From an uncultured Lachnospiraceae bacterium (GTDB lineage Bacteria > Bacillota > Clostridia > Lachnospirales > Lachnospiraceae): a stretch of DNA of 64,000 bases. The notes under the pieces were generated by a model. That model was given only the letters and a program-made list of their open reading frames with translations, was not told the origin of the DNA and did no database searches. Positions 26,078-34,640 of this stretch are shown here, piece by piece (within the stretch, counting starts at the first letter, position 1; each line of letters begins with the position of its first letter). Where the stretch lies: NCBI GenBank assembly GCA_947165025.1, contig CAMUYQ010000003.1, positions 118,747-182,746 of the forward strand. The letters run 5' to 3'. The position numbers and the translations under genes were made by a program.

Positions 26078-28336
26078 ATGTTTTGTAGAAAATGCGGAGC
26101 AAAGATCGAAGAAAACGTCAGATTCTGTCCTAAATGCGGCACGGCTGTAACCGTTCCGGAGGACAATAAACCGAAGGAAGAACCTAAGCAGGAGCCTGTT
26201 AAGGAGAATAAGCCTGAAGAAGTCAAGGCCATTGAAGCAACGCCTGCATCAGCGCCTGCTGAGCCGGTTTCAACGGGATACACGGATCAGATCCCAACGA
26301 TAGAGTATACCGAACCGCTTCCTGCGGTTAACATCGCATCGGTGGCGGACACATCATCGATCCCTCCGGTGCCGCCCGAGATGCCTAAGAAGTCGAAACT
26401 TCCCTGGGTGATCGGCGCCGCTGTTCTCGGAACTCTCCTTATCGCGGGCGGAGTGATCTTCGGACTCAGGATGTACAATGCCAAGATCTTTGAAGAACAA
26501 TACAATGTCGTCGTTGATGATATCAAAGACCAAAAGCTTGATGATGCTGAGGGAATACTTCTCGAACTTCAGGGCAGGAGTCTTTTCCTGACAAAAGATG
26601 AGAATAAAGTCATCAATGAAGGCATTGATGACATACACACGATAAAGGAAGCAAAGGAAAGATACGAAAAGCTTGTTTCCGACTGGGAAACAGGCGGAAA
26701 GTATGCTCTTCTTGATAAGAAAAAAGCGTTTTCCGATTCCGAGAAAAAAATCAAATCTTCCATCGACGGATTCAAGCCGGATGATGTAAATGAACAGATC
26801 GACGAACTCGAAAAACTGATGGCCGACATTAAAAAGGAAAACGAGTCGAGAGCATCACATGTTGAAGAGGATATGGATGACAAGATAAAAGAATATCCGT
26901 CCGATTCATGTGAGTACTTCATTCTTTCTGCATACAAGGATGCGGTGGCAGAACACCTGTCGGATAAGAACTACGTTGCACTTTTTGATGCTGTGGATGA
27001 TTTTGAAAATGCTGCCGAAAGTCTGCCGAAGGCAAGCAGCGCACCTTATGTGGTAAAGGGCTTTACACAGGTCGATGTATCGGAACCCGGCATAGTAAAA
27101 CTGTATATAAATACCGAGGACAGACATCTTGATGAGAACAGACTTCAGGTATACGAGAGTATCTCCGGAACAGGTGACTGGAAGACTTGTCTGTTAAAAG
27201 AACTGTCGCAGGTTCAGGGTGATCTTACGATCGATCTTGTTGCCGATATCAGTACGAGTATGACACCGAATTTTTCGACGATGCAGAAAGCGGTAACGGA
27301 CTTTACCAATTCAACATTCCCTGACACGAAGCTCGGACTGTCTCTTATTTCATCTATATATTCGAGAGTGATGGACTTCACAAAGGATTCAGGCGCGATC
27401 ACAAGTGCGGTCAACAACCTTTATCCGGAAGGAAGCACGAGTCTGTATCAGTCGATGTACTCGTCGGTAATGTACACTGCTGCAGCCGTGGGACCGAGAT
27501 GCGTCATCGCGTTTACCGACGGAGTGAACGAGCCGTACGAAGTCGGATACGATATCACATATGAAGATGTCATTGATGTTTCGCAGACGTATCAGGTTCC
27601 GGTTTATATTATCGGTATCGGTGATTACGTTGACAGTACAATACTTCAGAACATCGCCGACAGAACAGGCGGAGAGTATTACAACATCAATCAGGTATAT
27701 GATCTGAGCGAGATCTACAAGAAGATCTATTACAGCCAGCAGAAGCTGTGGGAAGCAACATATGAGTCGAGCATAGACAATTCGCAGAACCGTAAAGTAT
27801 ATGTTCTTTATTATGATGCGGATGAAGGTATCGGCATGAACTTTGAAGAAGAAGTCGATGCAAAATCACTTCAGTATATTTACAATGCCGGAAGCGGATA
27901 TTCTGCGGATAATCTTCTCAGTTTCTATTCCGAACAGGGATATATTTCAGCTGATGATCTGACAAAGGTCACAAAGCTTGAAGACATACAGACGATAATC
28001 AATATCTATTTTGCGAAGAACGGATATGCATTCACGAAGGATGACGTCCTGTCGAAGATGATCAGCGTCGGCGCGATATCGCAGAATGGATCACTCTCTA
28101 CCGGCGATACTCTTAACAGGATAAAGAGCAATCCGATACTGTATGCTAACTACTCCGCGATCTACAACAGGAGATTCGAGATAATCTATCCTGTTGTCTC
28201 CGAGATTTATCGCGAACGCGGAGGTAACATAGGGCTTGAAGAGATGAAGACAGAAGCATCGAGAAGACTCGGAGAATCTGACCGTACAAGGTTTGCTCCC
28301 GATATCACTTCGGCATACAGGAAAGCAAGCAGATGA
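26078..28336 (+). CDS. Zinc-ribbon, single-pass membrane protein with von Willebrand A domain
   Basis: 752 residues. Residues 1-25 form a zinc ribbon (CRKCG and CPKCG), then an acidic/Pro linker, a transmembrane helix (about 108-130), a helical stalk, and a vWA domain (about 380-560). The metal-dependent adhesion site is intact: DISTS near 389 and FTDGVNEP near 480. The C-terminal 190 residues are mostly helical. Topology places the zinc ribbon in the cytoplasm and the vWA domain outside. AGGAGATC precedes the start. Translationally coupled (4-base overlap) to the M14 peptidase gene. Likely a surface-sensing or adhesion component. Confidence 0.85.
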   Translation: MFCRKCGAKIEENVRFCPKCGTAVTVPEDNKPKEEPKQEPVKENKPEEVKAIEATPASAPAEPVSTGYTDQIPTIEYTEPLPAVNIASVADTSSIPPVPPEMPKKSKLPWVIGAAVLGTLLIAGGVIFGLRMYNAKIFEEQYNVVVDDIKDQKLDDAEGILLELQGRSLFLTKDENKVINEGIDDIHTIKEAKERYEKLVSDWETGGKYALLDKKKAFSDSEKKIKSSIDGFKPDDVNEQIDELEKLMADIKKENESRASHVEEDMDDKIKEYPSDSCEYFILSAYKDAVAEHLSDKNYVALFDAVDDFENAAESLPKASSAPYVVKGFTQVDVSEPGIVKLYINTEDRHLDENRLQVYESISGTGDWKTCLLKELSQVQGDLTIDLVADISTSMTPNFSTMQKAVTDFTNSTFPDTKLGLSLISSIYSRVMDFTKDSGAITSAVNNLYPEGSTSLYQSMYSSVMYTAAAVGPRCVIAFTDGVNEPYEVGYDITYEDVIDVSQTYQVPVYIIGIGDYVDSTILQNIADRTGGEYYNINQVYDLSEIYKKIYYSQQKLWEATYESSIDNSQNRKVYVLYYDADEGIGMNFEEEVDAKSLQYIYNAGSGYSADNLLSFYSEQGYISADDLTKVTKLEDIQTIINIYFAKNGYAFTKDDVLSKMISVGAISQNGSLSTGDTLNRIKSNPILYANYSAIYNRRFEIIYPVVSEIYRERGGNIGLEEMKTEASRRLGESDRTRFAPDITSAYRKASR

Positions 28337-30447
28337 GTAAGAAAACAGAATTTGTAAAATCGCATCTGAAGATTGTGATACCCGTTGCAGCACTTCTCCT
28401 CTTTGCGCTTTCGGCCATGATCACGATCCTTATTGTCAGGCCAAAAGATACCGCTGATACGAAGGAGATCACATCGGATGAATCCGTTGATGACGGCGAA
28501 GCGGAAACGGTATCTGACGAGGAATCTGCCCCGGCAGAATCTGAAGATAAAAGCGGGGAACGTGAATCCGAAAAGGCCTGGGAGCAGGATCCTGAGGTGT
28601 CCTACGTGGATCTGTCGACAAATGATTTTGTCTGTGTTCCGTTTGATGAGATGCACCTTCGCAGCAATGCCGGAAGTGATCCCAAAGATGACATCGCTGT
28701 TATGAAGGCAGGCGATATGGTTCACTGGGACGGTGCAAGTCAGACCGTAAAGGGAAACGTTTACTATTATGTGGAACTGTCGGATGGGACTATGGGGTAT
28801 GCACTTGCCGACTGCCTTGTTCCGGTATACTTCAAGGATGACGAAAGCAGGCTTTCGGTAATCGAAACAGATAATGCCCTTTACACATATGAAATGATGG
28901 TAAAGGATATCGGCACACTGACAGAGAAATATCCGCGCCTCCTTTCTAAAGAAACGATAGGTAAGAGTGTTGACGGAAGGGATATTTACTGCCTGTATCT
29001 CGGCAACAAGGTCGCACCGCACAAAGTATTCATTCAGTCTTCGATCCACGGGCGCGAATATATGAACACACAGCTTGTCATGCGCCTTATCGAGTATTAC
29101 TGCGCCAATTATGAAAACGGAGATATTTGTTCCAGATCATACAGTGATCTTCTGGACAGGGTATGTTTTGTCATCGTTCCGATGGTCAACCCCGACGGTA
29201 TAACGATAGTTCAGTCAGGCCTTGATGCATTGAACGATCCTGCGCTTCGCGAAAATCCCAAGGCGGGCTACGAGGCTGATGCCGAATACATGACGCTTGC
29301 GGTTGATGAGTTCGGTGATTCATACTGGATGGATCATTACAGGGATGAGACATATGACAGGGCATTCTATCCGCCTGATGTGATCACGTTTGAAGATTAC
29401 CTGAAGCAGTGGAAGAGCAACGCAAACGGCGTCGATCTTAACAACAACTTTGACGGCAACTGGGAAGAGGTAAATGTCAAAGACCACATTTCATACGGAA
29501 GCCATAAGGGAACCGGACCCGAGTCGGAGCCTGAGGCGAAGGCACTTGCGGATATTGCCAGAAAAGATGACTACGATATGTATATCAGTTATCACTCAAA
29601 GGGCGAGATCGTATACTATGATACGAACGGGTGCAGTCCCGATGCTTCGCAGAAGTCATATGACCTTGCAAACCTTGCGGGCAGACAGCTTAAGTACATG
29701 TCGGTTTCAAACAGGACTGCCGCTAACGTCAATCAGGGAGGGTTTACCGACTGGGTACTCCTGGAACTTAACAAGCCTGCGATAACGATAGAAAGCGGAC
29801 GCCACAGATGTCCTCTTAAGATAGAAGAATTTAAACCGATGTGGCTTCGTCACAGGGAGCTGTGGGCGGTTCTTGCAAACAATCTTGTAAACGGAGAGCT
29901 TTCCAATGAAGCATCTGTTCAAAGTGCGGATCCGGTGGAGAGCGAACCTGCATATGATCCCGATCCGGTCGAGAAGAAGCTCCCCGTTCATGCTGTTTCT
30001 GCTACGTCGGAACTTCGGGCAACGTCAAAGGACGGCGCTACATATTATGCACGTAACGTAAATGACGGCGATTACTCTACGGCATGGGTCGAGGGTGTAC
30101 CCGGAGCCGGAGAAGGACAGATGATCAGCATAGAACTTGACGGAGTTCATGACATCTCAAAAGTCGTTATCTACGCGGGATACACGAAGACTCCGTACAG
30201 ATATACGATCAACGGGAAACCGACAAGGGTAGGACTTGATTTTCAGGATGGGACTAAGCTCGAGAGCAATGTCGAACTGTATGCTCCCGGTAACGGAGAC
30301 GAGCCTATCACGAACCCTCCCGCTACGGTCATCAAACCTGATGAGCCTGTAAGGAGTCAGTATGTTAACATCACGATAATGTCGGCGGTCGGCGGTACGA
30401 AATATGAAGATACCGCGATCTCGGAAATTGAGGTATACGGTTACTGA
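28333..30447 (+). CDS. M14 family metallocarboxypeptidase with SH3-like and C-terminal discoidin-like domains
   Basis: 704 residues. Transmembrane anchor (about 13-36), acidic linker, SH3-like domain (about 95-170; LRSNAG...GNVYYYVEL), then the M14 catalytic domain: HGREYMN near 240-246 (zinc His and Glu), SYHSKGE near 421 (zinc His), and ITIESGRH near 485 (catalytic Glu). A C-terminal beta domain (about 560-704) resembles a discoidin/F5-8 type carbohydrate-binding fold. The substrate-binding NR pair is LNNNFDG instead of LNRNF, so the specificity may be changed. Overlaps its neighbours by 4 and 1 bases. Probably trims peptidoglycan or surface peptides. Confidence 0.87.
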   Translation: MSKKTEFVKSHLKIVIPVAALLLFALSAMITILIVRPKDTADTKEITSDESVDDGEAETVSDEESAPAESEDKSGERESEKAWEQDPEVSYVDLSTNDFVCVPFDEMHLRSNAGSDPKDDIAVMKAGDMVHWDGASQTVKGNVYYYVELSDGTMGYALADCLVPVYFKDDESRLSVIETDNALYTYEMMVKDIGTLTEKYPRLLSKETIGKSVDGRDIYCLYLGNKVAPHKVFIQSSIHGREYMNTQLVMRLIEYYCANYENGDICSRSYSDLLDRVCFVIVPMVNPDGITIVQSGLDALNDPALRENPKAGYEADAEYMTLAVDEFGDSYWMDHYRDETYDRAFYPPDVITFEDYLKQWKSNANGVDLNNNFDGNWEEVNVKDHISYGSHKGTGPESEPEAKALADIARKDDYDMYISYHSKGEIVYYDTNGCSPDASQKSYDLANLAGRQLKYMSVSNRTAANVNQGGFTDWVLLELNKPAITIESGRHRCPLKIEEFKPMWLRHRELWAVLANNLVNGELSNEASVQSADPVESEPAYDPDPVEKKLPVHAVSATSELRATSKDGATYYARNVNDGDYSTAWVEGVPGAGEGQMISIELDGVHDISKVVIYAGYTKTPYRYTINGKPTRVGLDFQDGTKLESNVELYAPGNGDEPITNPPATVIKPDEPVRSQYVNITIMSAVGGTKYEDTAISEIEVYGY

Positions 30448-31478
30448 TGAAGGAACTTAGAAAAATAAGGGCATGCAGAACTGCGGTCATTGCGGTCATT
30501 TCTGTTCTGACGATGCTGCTGTGTGCCTGTACTGTTAATGTAAAAACAGAAAAAAAGAAAGAGGCAGAGAAGCCTGAAAAGAGCGATGAACTTGCAATAG
30601 AAGTCATACATTTTGAGGATGAGCGTGAGGATGATCCTGAAGAAGATGACGCGCTCTTGACTGAGGAAGAAGCGGATGAAACGGCGGAAGATGATAATGA
30701 TGTCCCGCCGCTTCCCATAGAGCCCGGCGAGGTGGCACTTGATCCTTCGTGGGAATTTGCTGAGTTCTCCGAGATAAACGACGGAAAGGCGATCCTTTAT
30801 GCTACCGAGGCAGACAGAAAAGGGATCGTTGTCGGCATCAATGCAGGACACGGAACGAAAGGCGGTATGTCGGTAAAGACGTTCTGTCATCCGGATAAAT
30901 CCCCGAAGGTCACAGGCGGTTCAACCGCGGAAGGATCGATAAAGGCAGCCGCCGTATCGGGCGGAATGACATTCAGGGACGGTACGACGGAAGCATCTGT
31001 TGCACTTAATGAAGCACAGATACTTAAGGACAGACTTCTTGCAAAAGGATATGATGTTCTGATGCTCAGGGACGATGATGATGTACAGCTTGACAACATT
31101 GCAAGAACGGTCATCGCAAACAATGTTGCTTCATGCATCATTTCACTTCACTGGGACGGCGATGGACTTGATTACGACAAGGGATGTTTTTACATTTCAA
31201 CTCCTGAGCCGCTCAAAGATATGGAACCCGTAAAATCGCACTGGGAAGATCACGAGGAGCTGGGAAGCAATCTGGTGAAGGGACTCGGTAACAAGGGATG
31301 CAAGATATATGACAACGGAAAAATGACGATCGATCTTACGCAGACATCGTACAGCACGATCCCTTCCGTTGATGTGGAACTCGGTAATGCGGCATCGGAT
31401 CACAGTGATGCGGCCCTTTCGAAGCTTGCGGACGGACTTACGGACGGTATCGATCTTTATTTCGCATCTTTGCAGTAG
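30447..31478 (+). CDS. N-acetylmuramoyl-L-alanine amidase lipoprotein (Amidase_3)
   Basis: 343 residues. Lipobox LLCAC near 25-28, a strongly acidic linker (about 30-95), then an Amidase_3 catalytic domain with INAGHGTKGG near 133 (first zinc His), EASVALNEAQ near 175 (zinc Glu), SLHWDGDG near 232 (second zinc His) and VDVELGNA near 311 (catalytic Glu). It cleaves the bond between muramic acid and the stem peptide. It begins on the last base of the M14 gene (TGATG), the third gene of a vWA - peptidase - amidase operon that seems devoted to the cell wall. Confidence 0.87.
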   Translation: MKELRKIRACRTAVIAVISVLTMLLCACTVNVKTEKKKEAEKPEKSDELAIEVIHFEDEREDDPEEDDALLTEEEADETAEDDNDVPPLPIEPGEVALDPSWEFAEFSEINDGKAILYATEADRKGIVVGINAGHGTKGGMSVKTFCHPDKSPKVTGGSTAEGSIKAAAVSGGMTFRDGTTEASVALNEAQILKDRLLAKGYDVLMLRDDDDVQLDNIARTVIANNVASCIISLHWDGDGLDYDKGCFYISTPEPLKDMEPVKSHWEDHEELGSNLVKGLGNKGCKIYDNGKMTIDLTQTSYSTIPSVDVELGNAASDHSDAALSKLADGLTDGIDLYFASLQ

Positions 31479-31483
31479 ATCGC

Positions 31484-31512
31484 TTGCCTGATGAGAGACA
31501 GGAATATATAAT
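31484..31512 (+). promoter_or_regulatory. Promoter of the aminotransferase gene
   Basis: TTGCCT (31484-31489), 17-base spacer, TATAAT (31507-31512). Confidence 0.75.
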
Positions 31513-31545
31513 TAACAAAAATCATTTCTGACAGGAGTATGAAAG

Positions 31546-32829
31546 ATGAGAGCGTACAGTGAATTATCAAAGGAAGAACTTAAGAAACTCGAGCAGAAAC
31601 TTTTTCTTCAATATGAAGAGTACAAGGCAAAAGGGCTGAAGCTTAACATGGCCCGCGGACTTCCGTCGGCAAAGCAGCTCGACATGGAAGCTGATTTCTT
31701 CGGCATACTGTTTCCGGATTCTTCATTTATCTCAGAAGAAGGCAAGGATTGCAGAAACTACGGTGAGCTTACAGGAATACACGAAGCAAGGAAGCTCATG
31801 GGTGACATGATGGAGATCTCTTCCGACAATGTTATCGTGTTCGGTAATTCCAGCCTGAACGTTATGTACGATACCGTTGCACGCTCGATGATCCTCGGTG
31901 TTTGCGGATCAACTCCGTGGTGCAGGCTTGATAAGGTAAAGTTCCTCTGCCCCGTTCCGGGATATGACAGACATTTTGCGATCACCGAACAGTTCGGTAT
32001 CGAGATGATCAATATACCTATGCTTGAGACAGGTCCCGATATGGATCTTGTTGAAAAGTACGTTAACAGCGATCCTGCGGTAAAGGGTATCTGGTGTGTT
32101 CCCAAGTACTCGAATCCGGGCGGCGTAACATACTCGGATGACACAGTCAGAAGATTTGCAAATCTTAAGCCCGCAGCGGAAGATTTCAGGATATTCTGGG
32201 ATAACGCTTACTGCATACATCATCTTTATGATGACAGACAGGAGAAGCTCATAGAGATACTCGGTGCATGTGAAGAAGCAGGCAATCCCGATATGGTATA
32301 CAAGTTCTGCTCAACATCAAAGGTTACTTTCCCGGGAAGCGGACTTGCCGCACTCGGTACGAGCAAAAAGAATCTTGATTTCATTAAGAGCGTTATAACG
32401 ATACAGACTATCGGTCCTGACAAGCTCAATCAGCTTCGTCATGTCAGATATTTCAAGGACATAAACGGAATGCGTGAGCATATGAAGAAGCACGCCGAGA
32501 TACTCCGTCCGAAGTTCGAACTTGTTCAGAAGCGTCTGAATGAAGAACTCGGTGATCTCGGGATCGGCAAATGGTCGAACCCCGTCGGTGGTTACTTTGT
32601 TTCATTCAACACGCTGCCCGGGCTTGCCAAGACAGTAGTCGGAATGTGCAAGGACGCCGGTGTTGTCATGACCGGAGCCGGAGCAACTTATCCGTACAAG
32701 CGTGATCCCGAGGATTCAAACATCAGGATCGCTCCGACGTTCCCTCCTATCGAGGAGCTCGCGTCGGCACTCGACGTGTTCACACTGTGCGTGAAGCTTG
32801 CCAGCGTCCGCAAACTTATTGAAGCATAG
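31546..32829 (+). CDS. PLP-dependent aminotransferase, aspartate aminotransferase Ic type
   Basis: 427-residue fold-type I aminotransferase. The PLP lysine is in KFCSTSKVTFPGSGLAAL near 264-281; upstream PCxxNPGG appears as VPKYSNPGG near 189, and FWDNAYCIHHL holds the Asp that contacts the PLP ring. Overall sequence is of the type Ic aspartate aminotransferases found in actinobacteria and clostridia (length about 425). It would transfer the amino group of aspartate to 2-oxoglutarate. CAGGAG precedes the start, and a strong promoter is at 31484. Monocistronic. Confidence 0.88.
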   Translation: MRAYSELSKEELKKLEQKLFLQYEEYKAKGLKLNMARGLPSAKQLDMEADFFGILFPDSSFISEEGKDCRNYGELTGIHEARKLMGDMMEISSDNVIVFGNSSLNVMYDTVARSMILGVCGSTPWCRLDKVKFLCPVPGYDRHFAITEQFGIEMINIPMLETGPDMDLVEKYVNSDPAVKGIWCVPKYSNPGGVTYSDDTVRRFANLKPAAEDFRIFWDNAYCIHHLYDDRQEKLIEILGACEEAGNPDMVYKFCSTSKVTFPGSGLAALGTSKKNLDFIKSVITIQTIGPDKLNQLRHVRYFKDINGMREHMKKHAEILRPKFELVQKRLNEELGDLGIGKWSNPVGGYFVSFNTLPGLAKTVVGMCKDAGVVMTGAGATYPYKRDPEDSNIRIAPTFPPIEELASALDVFTLCVKLASVRKLIEA

Positions 32830-33016
32830 GATCTATCATACCCACTAATGAGTATTGAGGTTAACTCAGGTGCATAGTTGTTTCGAGAAAACCTTGTGGA
32901 GGCGTCTGCGCTTGACGAGGTTTTTTCGAGTCTAGCGTCAGTTACGCCGGAACAGGAGCGCAAGCGCGTTTTCGAGAAATTACTATGCACCTGAGTGAGA
33001 GAAAGGAATCTATCAT
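32829..33016 (+). repeat. Structured intergenic element, copy 1 (upstream of Nudix gene)
   Basis: Long inverted-repeat element between aminotransferase and Nudix genes. Perfect outer arms CTCAGGTGCATAGT (32865-32878) and ACTATGCACCTGAG (32982-32995). Next, TTTCGAGAAAAC (32881-32892) faces GTTTTCGAGAAA (32968-32979) with tandem G-A mismatches. Inside, GGCGT and ACGCC pair (32901-32905 / 32944-32948), then CGCT-t-GAC and GTC-t-AGCG close an apical core (32911-32935) shared 24/25 with copy 2 at 38054-38078. GGATCTATCAT (32829-32839) and GGAATCTATCAT (33005-33016) flank it as near direct repeats, as if an insertion had duplicated its target. Confidence 0.8.
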
Positions 33017-33563
33017 GGATCAGCACCCCGAGCGCATCGGCCGCAAGCTCATACACAACGGCGCGATCGTTGACATATATCAGGACAGGATGCAGCTTCC
33101 CGACGGAAGCGAGGAAAACTTTGATTTCATAAAGCATAAGGGCGCAGCCGCAGTGGTCCCTGTACTTGACGACGGCCGCATAGTCATGGTGCGCCAGTAC
33201 AGGAACGCCATCGATTCCTATACACTTGAGATCCCCGCAGGCGGACTCAACGGAGCCGACGAGCCTACAAAGGTTGCCGCACACCGTGAGCTTGAAGAGG
33301 AGACCGGATACCGCGCCGATATCAAGGACGTTGAATTCCTTATCAGTCTTTACACGACCGTCGCATTCTGCAACGAGAAGATAGACATCTATGTTGCCAG
33401 CAACCTTACGAAGACCTGCCAGCACCTTGATGACGACGAATTCATCGACGTTAAGATATTCACTATAGAAGAACTCACACAGAAGATCTTTGACGGTGAG
33501 ATAGTGGACGCGAAGACCATCGCAGCTCTTCTTGCCTACAGAACAAAGATATCTTCAAAATGA
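33015..33563 (+). CDS. Nudix hydrolase, predicted ADP-ribose pyrophosphatase
   Basis: 182 residues. The Nudix box begins at GLNGADEP and ends AAHRELEEETGY (about 78-100), matching GX5EX7REUXEEXGU. The preceding VRQYRNAIDSYTLEIPAGGL is typical of ADP-ribose pyrophosphatases, which split ADP-ribose to AMP and ribose-5-phosphate. Length is standard. ATG 33015 has AAGGAA upstream; the open frame extends ten codons into the arm of the structured element, with no ribosome site. Its leader contains copy 1 of that element, which may affect its expression. Confidence 0.9.
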   Translation: MDQHPERIGRKLIHNGAIVDIYQDRMQLPDGSEENFDFIKHKGAAAVVPVLDDGRIVMVRQYRNAIDSYTLEIPAGGLNGADEPTKVAAHRELEEETGYRADIKDVEFLISLYTTVAFCNEKIDIYVASNLTKTCQHLDDDEFIDVKIFTIEELTQKIFDGEIVDAKTIAALLAYRTKISSK

Positions 33564-33703
33564 TCATATCCTGACAACATTATGTAAAATTTTTATTGTA
33601 AACTTTTCGCAATATCTAGTTACGCCTCAAAAGTGGTTTACATATATGTTGTGTCAAGTAATAAAAATGCCGACAAATGCGATAAAATCAAGGAATTTTA
33701 AGG

Positions 33704-33732
33704 TTGATTTTACAAAAAAATCTGCTTATAAT
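33704..33732 (+). promoter_or_regulatory. xerD promoter
   Basis: TTGATT (33704-33709), 17-base spacer, TATAAT (33727-33732). The stretch 33564-33703 before it shows nothing else I can name. Confidence 0.78.
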
Positions 33733-33755
33733 GTAACGAGCGAGGCAGGTTTTTT

Positions 33756-34640
33756 ATGGAACAGGCAATTCAAGGATTCATAACTTATTTACATAACGTC
33801 AAAAAGAAATCCCTGAACACGGAACTTTCATATAGAAGAGACTTAAGCAAGATGCAGGACTATTTTGCTAATGAGGGCATCAAAGATGTTAAGGATGTAA
33901 CGGAAGATGCTCTGGCGAAGTACGTTGAGCATCTCAATGAGAGCGGTTTTGCTGCGGCAACGGTCTCAAGAAGTGTCGCGTCCGCAAAAGCTTTCTTTCA
34001 CTATTGTGCAAACGAGGGTCTGATCACGAAAGATCCGACCGGAGTTCTCAAGGCACCGAAGATCGAAAAGAAGATGCCCGAGATCCTGACTATGGACGAG
34101 GTTACAAGGCTTTTGGAACAGCCCAAAGGCGATACTCCCAAGGAGATACGCGACAAGGCGATGCTCGAGCTTCTCTATGCAACAGGCATCAGGGTTTCGG
34201 AACTTATGAACCTTGAGATTTCTGATGTTAACATGCAGATGTGCTATATCACATGTAAGGATGCGTCAAAAGAGCGTGTGATCCCCTTTGGACGTGAGGC
34301 AAAGACCGCGCTTTCAAGATATCTTGACGGCGGAAGAGCAGCGATCGTTGAAGACCAGACTTCAAAAGTACTGTTCGCAAACTGCTCGGGGCAGAAGATG
34401 AGCCGCCAGGGATTCTGGAAACTCATAAAGTATTATGCGAAGAAAGCCAAGATCACGGCAGATATAACACCGCATACACTCAGACATTCGTTCGCGGCAC
34501 ATCTTGTCGAGAACGGTGCCGACCTTCGTGCGGTACAGGAAATGCTGGGCCATTCCGATATCTCAACGACCCAGATATATGCGACAATGAATCATAACAA
34601 GATCAGGGAAGTGTATGCCAAGGCTCATCCGAGAGGATAA
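33756..34640 (+). CDS. xerD: Site-specific tyrosine recombinase XerD
   Basis: 294 residues. N-terminal SAM-like DNA-binding domain (1-95), catalytic domain (105-290). All six catalytic residues are visible: Arg in ATGIRVSEL, Lys in the CKDASKERVIPF turn, HxxR in HTLRHSFA, His in GHSDIST and the nucleophile Tyr in TQIYA. XerD and its partner XerC resolve chromosome dimers at dif. Own promoter. No dif-like site was recognised in the window. It overlaps the convergent PHP gene by 16 bases. Confidence 0.94.
   Translation: MEQAIQGFITYLHNVKKKSLNTELSYRRDLSKMQDYFANEGIKDVKDVTEDALAKYVEHLNESGFAAATVSRSVASAKAFFHYCANEGLITKDPTGVLKAPKIEKKMPEILTMDEVTRLLEQPKGDTPKEIRDKAMLELLYATGIRVSELMNLEISDVNMQMCYITCKDASKERVIPFGREAKTALSRYLDGGRAAIVEDQTSKVLFANCSGQKMSRQGFWKLIKYYAKKAKITADITPHTLRHSFAAHLVENGADLRAVQEMLGHSDISTTQIYATMNHNKIREVYAKAHPRG

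Noticed and set aside
32880..32980. Group II intron or known riboswitch identity for the structured element
   Set aside because: No domain V-like hairpin and no recognised aptamer core; left as unassigned.
32985..33014. Upstream start for the Nudix gene
   Set aside because: The extra codons are the right arm of the inverted repeat; ATG 33015 has AAGGAA.
33756..34640. xerD as the integrase of the 39-49 kb island
   Set aside because: It is a complete XerD with its own promoter, 4.4 kb away from the island and separated by gap-pgk-tpiA.
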